Positions 13,721 to 26,700 of a stretch of DNA of 64,000 bases are shown here, piece after piece. The DNA is taken from contig CM030836.1 of the NCBI GenBank assembly GCA_018105865.1, positions 4,521,491 to 4,585,490 on the forward strand, given 5' to 3'. The translations under genes were made by a program, and so were the position numbers. Below the pieces are notes generated by a model. It saw only the letters and a list, made by a program, of their open reading frames with translations, was not told where the DNA came from and made no database searches. The number at the start of each line of letters is the position of its first letter. Positions within the stretch are counted from its first letter, which is position 1. The DNA is from Metaphire vulgaris (lineage: Eukaryota > Annelida > Clitellata > Crassiclitellata > Megascolecidae).

Positions 13721-16700
13721 TTGCCTTGAACTGGAAGGGCCTCCCTCTGCCACGATCCACCGTCATATTATGTCTACAGATAAGTTGCCTAACTATCTAA
13801 TCATGCGATGCGATCAACCAAACACGCTAAGTTAAGCGGTGTTCATTATTTACTCGATTAATTTGCGTTTTCACGGTGTTTCAGTAGTGTGCTTCGTATC
13901 TTTGTGTCGGCATTTGCTCCAGGATTATGGCGATCGATGTTGTTCTCAAGGTGGATGTCCCACCTGGATTGTTTTGAGGAAAGTATGTTTACTTTGCACT
14001 CGGACTCTGATATTTGAATTTCTTAAAACGCGTCTTCACCTACGAGGTCTATCAACCACCGATCGTCGTCATGGAGATGATTATTACAATCAGCTGCGCC
14101 GTTGAGTTTTGACGTTATCTTATCATCCATTAGTTGAAATTAGTTGGATTGAATTATGCTTCCGTTCTGCTAATCTACTATGTCTTCACAAACCGTTATT
14201 TCGCAATCTTCTTTCCAGAATACGATCAAACCACTGGGAATATGTAGCCACTGTAAAACTGCCAGACATGTCTACAAAAACAGCGGCTTAATACATCTGC
14301 ACGGTCCTCGTAACAACATTTGCCCAGGATCAAATAAGCCTCCACTGGCAATTCATAGCGTTACAGATGATCCTATACTTCTCTGCAATCCGTGAATGAT
14401 ACAAGCCTTTCATCTGTTTTACAGTCACAGAAATGCATTGAAGTTACAGAAATATCTCACCCTGACTTCCATCATGGTGTGATAAAACACATACCGAAAG
14501 GTGCGCGCACGACAGTAGCACTCCACCTGGCATCATTACTTGACAGGATCTGTTCTGGCCATAACCGCACAGAGAACTGGATAGCACTACTGAATGTGGG
14601 TCAAGAAATTCTGGGCACGTTTCCCAGAGGCGGCAGGTGGAACAACCTAACATCCACGATCAAGAAAAGAGTCAGCGCCTGTCAGGAAGCGTTAACCAGT
14701 GCTGTTACACCCCCACCAACGACCATAACGCGTCAACGCCCGAAGAAGTTGCCTTTAGTGTCGCATCAACATTGGCTCAGAGCCGTTTGTTCGAAGCTCG
14801 AAGACGGGAACGTTCGGGCAGCACTGCGCATCCTATGTTCTGACGACAGTTTAGTAGACGCCGACGCCACTTCCGTAGAAGAACTTCGCTCAAAGCATCC
14901 CGAACCGACAGACAACGAAGGAATACCGTCTCCTGATAACGATGTGCAGCCACTCCAGGTAACGACGTCAGAAATTCTGAGAGAGATCAGATCCTTCCCC
15001 TCTGGATCCAGTGGAGGACCGGATGGCATAAGGCCCCAACATATACTGGAGCTGGTCAATCACAGTGATACGGGTCCTGCGCTACTCTCTTCTCTCACGA
15101 ATTTTATAAATCTCTTGCTAAGGGGAGATTGTCCCGAAGTAGTATGACCTGTGCTCTTCGGAGGCAATCTGTTGGCTTTGAGAAAGAAAACGGCGGTCTC
15201 CAGCCAATCGCCATCGGATACTACTGGCGACGTCTAGCCTCGAAATGTGCGAATTCGTTCGCGATTTCGCAAGTGGTCGATAGGCTAGCTCCTCTCCAGC
15301 TCAGCATCGGCACACCAGGCGGATGTGAAGCAGCCATCCACTCAGCCAGACGCTTCCTAGACGCCTTGGGTCCGGACTCGGTGCTAGTGAAACTGGACTT
15401 CACAAATGCATTTAACAGCCTCAGTCGCTCGGCAATGCTAACGGCTGTCCTATCCGCCACGCCATCGATCTACCCGTACTGCCATGCTGCATACGCCGAA
15501 GCGTCAACGCTCAAGTTCGGCCAGTACAAATTACTGTCGCAGTCGGGCGCCCAGCAAGGAGACCCGTTGGGACCTTTCTTGTTCTGTATGACCATCCAGC
15601 CATTACTAGAAAATCTCTCTTCAGAACTGCGTATAGGTTTTCTAGACAATCTCACCATCGGAGGTTCAATTCAAGAGGCGGCACGTGACGTCAAAATCTT
15701 GTCTGATGAGGCCAGCAAAATTGGCCTTTTGCTGAACGTCAAAAAATGCGAAATCATTTCAAACACCGACTCATCTCTACCAGGGATCCTAAGCCATTTC
15801 TTACCGGTCCCTCGAAACGAGGCCTGTCTCTTCGGGGCGCCATTGTCCACCGGAATCGCTCTCTCTCGATGCCTCGAATACCGCCGAGACGAACTGGCAT
15901 TAGGCATCTCACGGATCAAGGACCTGCCTAGACACGACGCCCTCACCCTACTTCACTGCTCCATCAACTCGTCACGGATGCTGTACACTCTTCGTTGCGC
16001 TCCGTGCATGGACCACCCAACACTCATCCAATTCGACGAACTACTGCGAACAGGTCTATCACAAGTCCTAAACCTGAATCTTTCAGCCGAACACTGGCTC
16101 CAGGCCTACATTGCCAATCAGAGACGGAGGCTCGGGCATCCGACGGTCAACCTCGCTAGCACTTCCTGCCTTTTTGGCTTCAGCTGCAGGTACCACCAGG
16201 CTCCAGACTTCCATCCTCGCCAACATGGCAATTCCTGAGGACACTCACTTGAGCGCCGCAATGACACGCTGGTCTTCAGAATGTAATGAGCACGACATCG
16301 TTGCCGGCGAAAACCTTAGCAAACAATCAGCCTGGGATCGTCCATTGGTCGAGAGAGACATTCTCCACTTAAAATCCACCATCACCTCAGACTTCCATCA
16401 AGCCAGACTCAACGCCATCACCACGCTGCATTCAGGAGATTGGCTGTTCTGCCTCCCCATCACAGCCCTAGGCTTGAGACTCGACGATGAAGCAATTCGG
16501 ATAGCGACTGGCTTACACCTAGGAGTGGACCTATGCGCACCGCACCTCTGCTGCTGTGGAACGCCGGTGACCTCCGATGGATCTCACGGCCTATCATGCC
16601 GACTGGGTCCGGGCCGAATAGTCAGACACGCCGCCTTAAACGACGTCATCTGGCGCGCGCTTTCGAGCTGGAATCCCTTCCAGGAAAGAACCGGTCGGAT

Positions 16701-19700
16701 TGACTCGTTCCAATGGCAAACGTCCTGACGGCCAAACTCTCAACCCGTGGGAGAACGGAAAATGTCTAACTTGGGATGTTACAGTCATCGACACCCTGGC
16801 AAGCTCATACAGAGCCGTGGCTGCTCAATCTCCAGGCGGCCCATCGGAAATAGCTGCCACAAGAAAAATCGACAAATACGTCAATGCACTACCAAACTAC
16901 GATCCGTTCGTTGGCGTTAAAACGCTAGGCCCTATAAACAAAGAGGGTCTAACTTTCATCAGACGAATCGGCTGTCTCTTGTCGCAGCTGTCAGGTGATC
17001 ACAGAGAAACGTCATTCTTACTGCAGTTGATTTCAGTGACTATCCAACGATTCAACGCTGTAGCCTTCCATGGGACGTTCTTGGAATTTCAACCGAAATC
17101 GGCATCATGCGGTGACGGCGGTTCTGTGTTCGATGACTTTCTCGGTCACGGGGGTGTTGACAATAGTGATAATCAAATTGTGTAAAGTCATTGGCATGTT
17201 ATACGCATGTGCAAAATCTTGATACGTCAGAATGTGAAAGAGGCCAGTCTCGTCCGATCCACAACAGCGCCGCAGGCCTTGGTGATCCTTTGGTCGAGCA
17301 ACGAGAATCACCAGAGAACAGCCTGGATTTTTCATGTGAAATTACTCATGAAAATAAAAAGAGAGCAGAAGTAATTGCCCAAAATCACCCAGAGGGGCTC
17401 GAATCTGCGGCCGTCTTGTCAGTCTTAACTCTAGCCCAGAGTCAACATGGCTATTTGCCAATATCAACACGCAAACTATTTGTTGAAAACGACACGAATG
17501 AGAAAATGTCGAATGCAGTGGTTGGAGTAAACGTTAATGACGTCGATCATCGTGAGTTCATCACAACGTTTTCCGCTTTTCTTAAAAAGTCAGTTCCAAT
17601 GGCAGTCCCATTCTCTAATACAAAGCTTCGATTTCCTGCCGGATTTCGAATCAATATCGAAGGATTTGCTCGCAAAGTTCTCCGGGATCAATCTAACGAC
17701 ATCTTTGCCTACAGATCCATTTACTTCGACTGTTCACTGCAGATCAGAGCAGAAAGTGGTTACAATTCCGCTGAAGTCGTCGCAAAAGAAAAGAATTACA
17801 CGCACAACAGTAGCGCTATTAAGAGAGCGAAACCGGCAGCGCAGTCGAGTTCAGACAACGAAGCTATCGCCCTCAAAATCCAAACCAATTACAGTCTGAA
17901 TTGCTCTAGAAAGATTACACAGGAGACAATACAGAACAGATCGGCCGTCAAAAATCAATCGGTGTTCCGAGGTCATCGAGACCGGAAGTCTATGGGACTC
18001 AAGGAAGAAGCGGAGACAACCGAATGGAGACGCTCAGCAAGGCTAATTTCATCACGCAAGCAGCACAGGCCCACCGCAAGTAGGGGTGCAAAGGGTGCAG
18101 CTGCACCCCCTGGAAAAATGTAGGGGGTGCAGTGCACCCCCTGGAAAGAAGATGGGCTGCACCCCCTCTCAACTAAAATTCATCAAAAAATTGCCAAAAT
18201 TTGCTAAAATTGGTCCAAAATTGCCAACATTTGCATTAAGGAATCTATTCAGAATCCTGATTAGTCACAATCCTCATTCACTTAAATGTGACTGCTGGCA
18301 GAGAGGGTGAGAGAGAGAAGTAGAGATAGAGAGAGAGAGAGACTGACAGACAGACAGAGATTGTCTTGAATTGGAAGAATTTCCCTCCACCTTTCTACTT
18401 GCATCTACTTACAGTCTTGGATTTAATTATTGATCTGTCTCCACTACAGTCCTTAAGTCACTGGTCAGTGCTTTAGTGCTGACAAAATTGGACTATGGCA
18501 ATGCCACCCTCACAGGGACTCCTAGTTATCTCCTAAACCGCCCTCAGACAGTGCTGAACGCTGACGCGCATTTGATTCACCGATCCGGACGGAGTGATCA
18601 CATAACACCTCTACTGGTAGACCTACACTGCCTTTCAGTGCCAGAACATATCAAATACAAACTGGTGTTGCTGGTGTTCCGGTGTCTGCATGGCATGGGC
18701 CCGGCATACCAAAATACAGAACTGCATCGTGTCTCAGATCTTGATGGTTGGCAACGTCTGAGATCTAATCTACTGCAGTGCTACTCATCCCGCGAACGTG
18801 TCTCTCTACCGTGGGTGATTGCGCATTTCCCGTGGCGGCAGCACGGGTCTGGAATGGTCTACCGTCTACCACTGGCCATTCAACTCTCACCATCACTAGA
18901 TACACTTAAGAAGCGCTTAAAGACCTGGCTATTTCGAACTAGTTATGATTCTGTTTTGACACTGTATTGTGTTCACATAGTCCTTCCGGATTAGTCACCA
19001 CAATAATCTTAGCTTTAATAATAATAATAATAATAATGATGATGACATAGAGGCCAGTTCTTTGTGTTCCAAAAAATTTATATAAGACGCCCACAAATAT
19101 AAGATGCACTAAGGGGTTAATCGTGTAAAAAAAATCATATAACACGCGCGTCTTATATGCATGAAAATACAGTAATCGGATTCATTATTCTTAAACATAT
19201 CATAAGCGACTAACAGCATACACTGAACTTACGCCTTTGCAGTGTAAAAAATTTAAAACTGTCTGCACATTCTGCATTCGATGACATCGCATAAGACCTC
19301 TTTCTCTTGGCTGAAATCAACAAGATCCATAAATCGTAAAAACAATGTGAACAGTAAAACAATCAAAAATTTTTAAATTAGTAATCTATTTAGCAAACTA
19401 ATCCATGCTAAATGTAGTCATGACATTTTCAAAGATATTTTTCTTCCAAAACTTATAAAATGAAAGAAATGTTTAAACCCAACAAAACTGTCTAATCATG
19501 CTAAAATAGAATCAGAATCATCCCATAAATCAATAATAAAGTAAACTTTATACACTACAGTGCATATATTTTATTGGTAATACAAAAATTATGCTGTTTT
19601 AAAAACAGTCACTCACAAATGTTTGATGTGAGAGAACTTCCAGAAGACTGATAAGATTCAAACCATTCCTGAGATCTTCAAACAGATCTTCAATCAGATA

Positions 19701-20713
19701 ATGTTGCACCTTTAAAATAATATACAGAACTAAATACAATCCTAAATACTTTCCAACAAAATACTAAAATAAAAAAACAAATGAGAAAATACAGAGCCAA
19801 ATTGATCCATAGCACAGCACCACAAAATTTCATAGTCTCATAGAAGAAGTTAAAAACACTACATCATTTTCATGCCTATTACCTATACTTTGAAAAGCAC
19901 ATGCTTAAATCTCTTAATCAATTAAATAATTTACTGGTACATCCTGCACGTGCATATAATCCATAGATAACAAACATACTGTCTATAACCATTCTATGAA
20001 TAAATCTAACTAGCAACAGAATGTCCATATAAAGATCCTTTTGTCAGGAGAGGACAAGCAGTCAGGAAATGAGCAATAACTAAGACCAGCACATCAATGC
20101 TTTTGCATTTTAAAAATAGACTGAGTTTATTGCACAAAGATCAACTGTTCCATAAGTAATTAAATATTGCTGGAATACAAATGCAAAAAATAAGATGGAA
20201 TTTATTACCCAATGTATGGTCATTCATTTCACAAAGCAAAGCCCAGGTACATTCATGAGTAAACAACCCACATTAACATATTGCATAATGCACAGTACAC
20301 ACGTTCTAGATTACATACAGAGAGAATGTGAAAGACACAGACAAAGACAAATATATTGAATGAGAGTGAGTGAGTGAGTGAGTGAGTGAGTGAGTAAGTG
20401 AGCAAGCAAGCGAGTGAATGAGAGAAAGAGATATCACAAGCAAGAGAGAGAATGAGAGAAAGAGGCAAAGGTATGAGTCACATGACTAAGCTTTTCTAAG
20501 TAATAAGATTTCTTCAGCAGAGTTAATGCCCTCAAGATATGCACAAGTACCTTTTTATTGAAGAAGCAACTAAAGAGGTGTGTTTGGCATTAGCAGATGG
20601 CCAACTAATACTCATTATAATACAACAATCCTGTCTTTCATGGCATTACAAACTCTCAAATGTCCAACACTTAATAACAAAACAGCAATCATCAGTGCAA
20701 CAGGGCACTGTTC

Positions 20714-20773
<60 letters not shown>

Positions 20774-23700
20774 GGGTCAACCAGGTAGACATTTTTCACC
20801 GGGTAATAAATCCAAGTATTTTGATGAACTATTTGCGGATCCGAGTACGAACCGGGTACCACTTTAATGTTTATTAGTTTACTAATATTTCATTAGTTAC
20901 AATTTATTGTACTGAACTGAATCATTGGATATATGAATGTATCATGTAATGTATTGTAGGCCTATACTGAAATGGATTAAAATACTTTTCACATAAATTG
21001 TGGACTTGAGTCTGTTGTGGACAGTTCAACTAACAATATTAGAGTAACAACATCAAAGGAATATTTAAAGCTTTTAAATTATAAAATAACACATTTCTAA
21101 TGTGAACCTAGATGTTTAAAGCTCTTTTTGAACTGCCATAAGTTCGTAACCATCATACAACTCAAAAAGAGTGAAAGACCAAGCCTGGACAGTCAATAAA
21201 CTAATAATTCTGCTGCTTAATTTCAGATTTGGGACTGTCCATTAATTACTTCAATAAAATAGAGGAAGGGGGTATGAAAAAGTTTGACAGTTGTTGACTG
21301 GAGGAGGGGATCAAGAGAAGTTGACGTCAACAATTTCATTTTTTACAAATGATAAAAATGGGAAATTTCATGGAATACTATTTATTACAACGTAAAAAAG
21401 TCTGACAAATAAAAAAGGTCGATACCACCACATTATGACACTTGATGAACAAAAAGGGGGAAAAGGTCATCACCACAAAAATAATAACCTAAACTTTTCA
21501 GGGGGATCCATCACTGATCTTAGTGGGGAGGGTCAAAAGTTTTTAACATAATTATAGGGAGGTCACTGAAAGTTGACAATTGTTGACAAGAGAAGGGGGT
21601 CAAAATTTGCCGAGGCAATTTCCAATTGATCGCTAATAATAATTATCATCATTATCATAATCATAATAATAAAAGTAAAAGGATGTGTTGTTTTTTACAC
21701 AGTCTCCATATTCTTATTCCCTTGAATCAATGTAATAATCTTATAGTATTCTTAAGGAAGCTGCAAAAATGAGCTGTTTGAATTGCTCAACCAACAACTA
21801 CAATTGCATTTGGCTTAAAATAATTCTTATTACAAAACCAGTAAAGATCAGAAACCAAAAATATTTGTTAGCTTTTCTTTTCTTTTAAATATCACTAAAT
21901 AACCTACCTGAATTAATTTTATAAAATATATTTAACAAATTCACAATAGGTACTAAAACTAAACAGTAGCTCTGTTGCAAGTCAAACAAGGGTTCCAAAA
22001 ATAAGAGGTTAATTAGTAGCATTTTCAGCACTTATCAAATAAATTTTATGGAAATTTTTCAAAAAAGGTTTGATCACATACACATTCTCACACAGGAGTT
22101 ACACACTGCTTCCAACCATAAACAGGTAAAAGTAAGAGTAAAGTTCTAGGACAGAATTTTAAAAACAATAGCAGAAAATGCAACTTGAATACGAAATCAA
22201 AAGAAGCTGAACTAATGACACGTAGTAAGCAAAAGCAAGCATATACCAGTTAAGACTATGTAAATTTGATAAAATCTCATATTTTTATAAACTACATAAA
22301 CTCTCGAAAAATAGAAAATATTTTAAATGCCCAATATGACCTAAGCAAAGCTCAAGAAAGTCAAAGTCAAATAATAAAGCAGCTTCAAATTTAATATAAT
22401 TTCTACAAACCTTTGCAGCATTCCAGTGCTGATGTGTAACAAAAAAAGACACATCAAGCATTATAAAACACCATTCGAGTTAATTTAGAGGGAAAGAACA
22501 GGTCTTCATTATAAGCCATATGAAACTTTTATTAAATTAATTTCCCCACACTTTGAAATTACCAATTCCATGGAAAAACAACTTATAAAGAACAAATAAT
22601 TATTTCATAATAGTAGTTAAAAGCATAGTTTCAGAATAAGTCATCATCATCATCAAACGCTATGGCGATGCCGTAGCACGCTGTAGCAACTCATCGATTA
22701 CACGTCTCCATTGAATTCTGTCTTTAGATAGGCGGTGAGCATTCTGTATTGTGAGACCCAGGTCTTTGTGCAGTCTTCTTTTATGGTGTCAATCCACCTT
22801 TTCTTTGGTCTGCCTTTTGGGCTAGTGCCCTGTACTCGACCGTTCGACCGAAGAAATCTGGTACTAACATGCTCATAAACCTATGCTAATTCTAACAGCA
22901 TTAACCACAGCAACTAATGGTCTGTCTGCATCTGTATCTAAGTCACCTTCACGGATGAAGGTTGGCCACAGTGATGAATAATTGACCTCCAAGATTTCCT
23001 GTCTCTGGCTGTGCTGATAAGACATGAGCTTTCGAGTTTAGTCCACTCGCCAATGTTGTCGATCCAGGCTGTTGCCGGTCTCCCTCTATTTTTTTTTCCT
23101 GATGTTAATCCTGTTATGACTGTTTGTTCGGTGCTCATTTTCTCTTGATGAAGTACAGTGGTGTGAAAAAGTCTTGCATCACTTACGATACCGAAGTATT
23201 TTCATCATTTTTTGACATTATTGCCAGATTTTCTTGTAGAATTGGTGGTTATTATGTATCGGTTTGTAGCAATTTTAATTCTGCTTCCATTTCTGTATGT
23301 GATGTCACTTTATTATACACTTTTCCCGCAACTTTTATGAAGAAATATGACCACTATATGATTTCTCGAATCTACTAAAATGGTCACTCAGGAGTTCACA
23401 TGAAATGATGCGTGTTCTAACTACTTTTACTCAACAATTGTTTTCAATTTTATAAGGTAACCCTAAAATGGGTTGTTTTTAATCATTGAGGCCATTGGTA
23501 CTTTATAGGCCAGCCCTTGTTCTTTCTAACTAAATGACGTCTGTGTGGCATGGAATGGACCAGTTTGACAAGGTACTCTTGTGTTATGATGCGATTCCAG
23601 GCTGCAATTAGAGACTCAATCAGCTCGCACTTTGTCCGCAGCTGCTTCTTGGTAAGCTGGACTGACACTTTATACCACAAGTTCTCAATAGGGTTAAGAT

Positions 23701-26700
23701 CAGGTGACTGAGCGGTCAAGTCAATGGTGCAAACTCCATGATTCTTCTTCCAACAGGCAACAGTTTTCGCTCTGTGACAGGGTGCATTATCGTCCTGAAA
23801 CAAATACTTGCCAGGAAACAGCTGTTTAGCAGCTGATGGTAGCAAACGTTTCTCTAGAATGTCAATGTATTTCTCTGCATTCACCATCCAGTCAACAATA
23901 TGAAGTCTTCTAACCCCACTGGCTGCAAAGCATACCCTCACCATAACTTTGGTTGGATGCTTCACTGACATGTTTAGGCACTCCGGCTTGTATTCTTCAT
24001 GTGGAAACCTTCTAACAAAGGTCTTACCATGGTTCCCTAGAATGCAAAACGTGCTTTCATCACTGACAAGAACTTTCACCCAGTCAACAGTTGTCCATTT
24101 TGAATGTTTGGACGCCCGCTCCTTGAGTCTCTTCCTCTGCTCACATGTCAGCAAGGGCTTTCTCAGTGCCTTGCAGCCCCCCTCCCCGAGTCCATACTGC
24201 AAGCACCGTCTCCTCACTGTTGCACTGCAAACTTCAACATAACATTTTACCTTCCATTCCATCAGAAGTTCAGGAGACGTAAGCTTTTCGTAACCAAGAG
24301 ATGTTCTGATTAGGACTCTATCGTCTCTGGTGGTTGAATTCCTAGGCTGACATCAACGGGGTCAATCTTTCGTACTTTTGGTCTCCCTATGCTTCATTAA
24401 AATGCGCACAACCGTATTTTGATTACAGCCGACCTTTGCTGCAATGTGTCGACTGGAATAGCCTTCCTCACTCAGAACCATAACACAGACTCAGTCTTCA
24501 CTAGATTGAAACTTCCTCTTCTTTGCCAAGTCAAGATTTTGAATGGAAGGCCGCTGACACGAACATTATTTATACCTTGCCAGATGTAGAAATACCGCAC
24601 TGATTATTTGAGAATAAGACATCTCATTGGCTGAGGAAGCGCAGAGTTTCACTGGTTAATTTCGATCTATTTTTACAGCAAGATCCTGTACATTGTGGTG
24701 CTATGTCATTTACTTGTGATACTACATGCAGAAGTACAAATACTGTATTTGCACGATTATTACCCGCACAGTCACACACGTATATAACTTGCATACATGC
24801 ATAATCCGCGGAAAATGACAAATTATGTTCCAACGTCCCAGTATAGGCCGCACACGAACATAATCCACATATGCTCTTCTTCAGGTATTTGGAGGTGTCG
24901 ACACTATAATGTACGAAGCGCTGACGGGGTGCCAAGAGCTCTAACGGGGCGCCGAGAGCGCTGACAGGACGCCGAGAGTGTTGACGAGGTTTCAAGTTTC
25001 CAGTATAACCCGAATACGAATATACCCCGCAAGGGGTGGCTGCGGTTTGTAATTTCTTGTATTACCCGCAGGTAATAATCGTGCAAATACAGTACAAGCT
25101 ACAATCTACTCACAGACGGATGCTTTTAACGCTGCTAAGTACATGTCACTGAAGTGAAAAAGTTTTACAGGAACAGTCATGCACTCTAAAGTGATTTAAA
25201 ATCTTTGGATTATAGTTTAAACAGCAAGACTTGATCACATGGTACAGTCAAACTAGTATAATTTCCCATTCAAGTGACTGTTTCAACATTAAATGAAGAT
25301 GGGGAAATGAATATCAACTCATGCAAATGATAGGAAATAATAAATTACTGTGGTAAAGAGCAAGAATCCAAGCATTCAAGGCTCAAACCAAGTGTCATCG
25401 CTGGGTAATTTAACTTCTAATTCTAATTTGTCAGCTAACTACCTAATTTAACTGATTTTAAATATGCCTGTCAAAACTAATTATAGTCTGGCTAATTTAA
25501 ATTAGTAGTCATGTGTTGATAGCACATAAAGGACAAACCCCAATGAACGAGTCATTCGAAAGCAGTGACTATGAGCAGGTGGACACTCTACGAGAGGTAA
25601 AACTTATGAGAATAACAAAAGGAACATAACTGCTGTAATACCTGAATTAGAAACAATTAAAAAGGAATACAAACACAGAAGAGCCTTCATTATGGTAACC
25701 AAAACACATAACGTCGGTAACTAAAATTGCATTTCATACTCATTAAAAGGCTACTTCAAACAATACAAAGAGATTTTAAAGAAAATTTCAAGAGCCCGAA
25801 TACTCTAAATTCTTGCTGCAATCATATTAATCAAATTGAAACATGAATCTCAAAGTGCAAATCATTTTGTAGCTAAAAATTGAAAGTGCTAATTTGCAGA
25901 TCAAATTGCAGCAATTTTATCAGTTTTCTCAAATAGCAAATCTTTAAACAGACTAGCAAACAAATCAGCTGAATGACATCTTAACAAATTTAATAATTCA
26001 ATTTCCACATATTTGAATGCAACAAAGTCTGAATTCTTTTGATTTAACATTTTAAGAAGTATAGTTGTTCAGTTAGATAGTTTCAATTCCAACATTAAAC
26101 AAAAGCGGCCGCTCTCACGCAAATCAAGGCAGCTTATATTTGAAGCAAATATCAAATGACAATACAAAAATATCAACAGTTAACAGTAAACTTTTACATT
26201 AATATGAAAAACTAACAGCCTTAACAAGAAGAACTACTCACTCGTATCAGATGTTTGTTCACCCATTTTGTGAATGTCTTCTTTTGAACTGTGTCTCTTT
26301 CATCTATTTTTAACCACAAAAATTTAGTTATTTCCTAGACAACACTAACAAAGTTCACATTCTGCTATTCTATTTAATGATCCTGAAGTCTGCCATATGC
26401 TTCATTTGGTTCTATGTTCAAAACACTAACAATAAAATATTTACTTTATATAAATGGTATTTAGCAAAACTTCCAAAGACTGAATTAGTCTAACAGGTAT
26501 CAAAACCTTGCTAACTTTGATCTGGAGATAATTACACCATCTACTTTGTAACAAGTTCACTGATCAATAATAAATTGACTTTAATGCTCAGAAGTCCATT
26601 TTCATGGTCTTTTGCCAGCAAATTTGGTTGCTAACAGAAGAGATTACTTAATATTTTGGCTCATTGGTCCATTTAGTTACATATTCATTCAATTACTTTG

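Larger units (their letters stand above)
13314..19172. mobile_element. Composite TIR element (TACTGTATTT family) with captured host-gene pieces and retroelements, 5.9 kb
   Basis: TACTGTATTTTCATGCGTAT at 13312 faces its inverted copy ATATGCATGAAAATACAGTA, which ends at 19174, with TA on both sides. A subterminal block (TTTGTGTTC, AAAAAATTAT, ATAAGATG) occurs near each end but in direct orientation, so the right end may be a second tandem copy. Between the ends lie 165-bp GA-rich repeats, a restriction-like-endonuclease LINE, NDUFV2 and RPS19 fragments, and a CR1/L2-like LINE tail. No transposase of its own was seen, so it would have been mobilised in trans, if it ever moved as a unit. Confidence 0.55.

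Noticed and set aside
20539..20877. Long ORFs with poly-Ile and poly-Asn
   Set aside because: Translation of the (AAT)n microsatellite; no coding context.
23949..24313. Plus-strand ORFs over the Tc1 transposase
   Set aside because: Antisense shadows; the minus strand carries the DD34E motifs.
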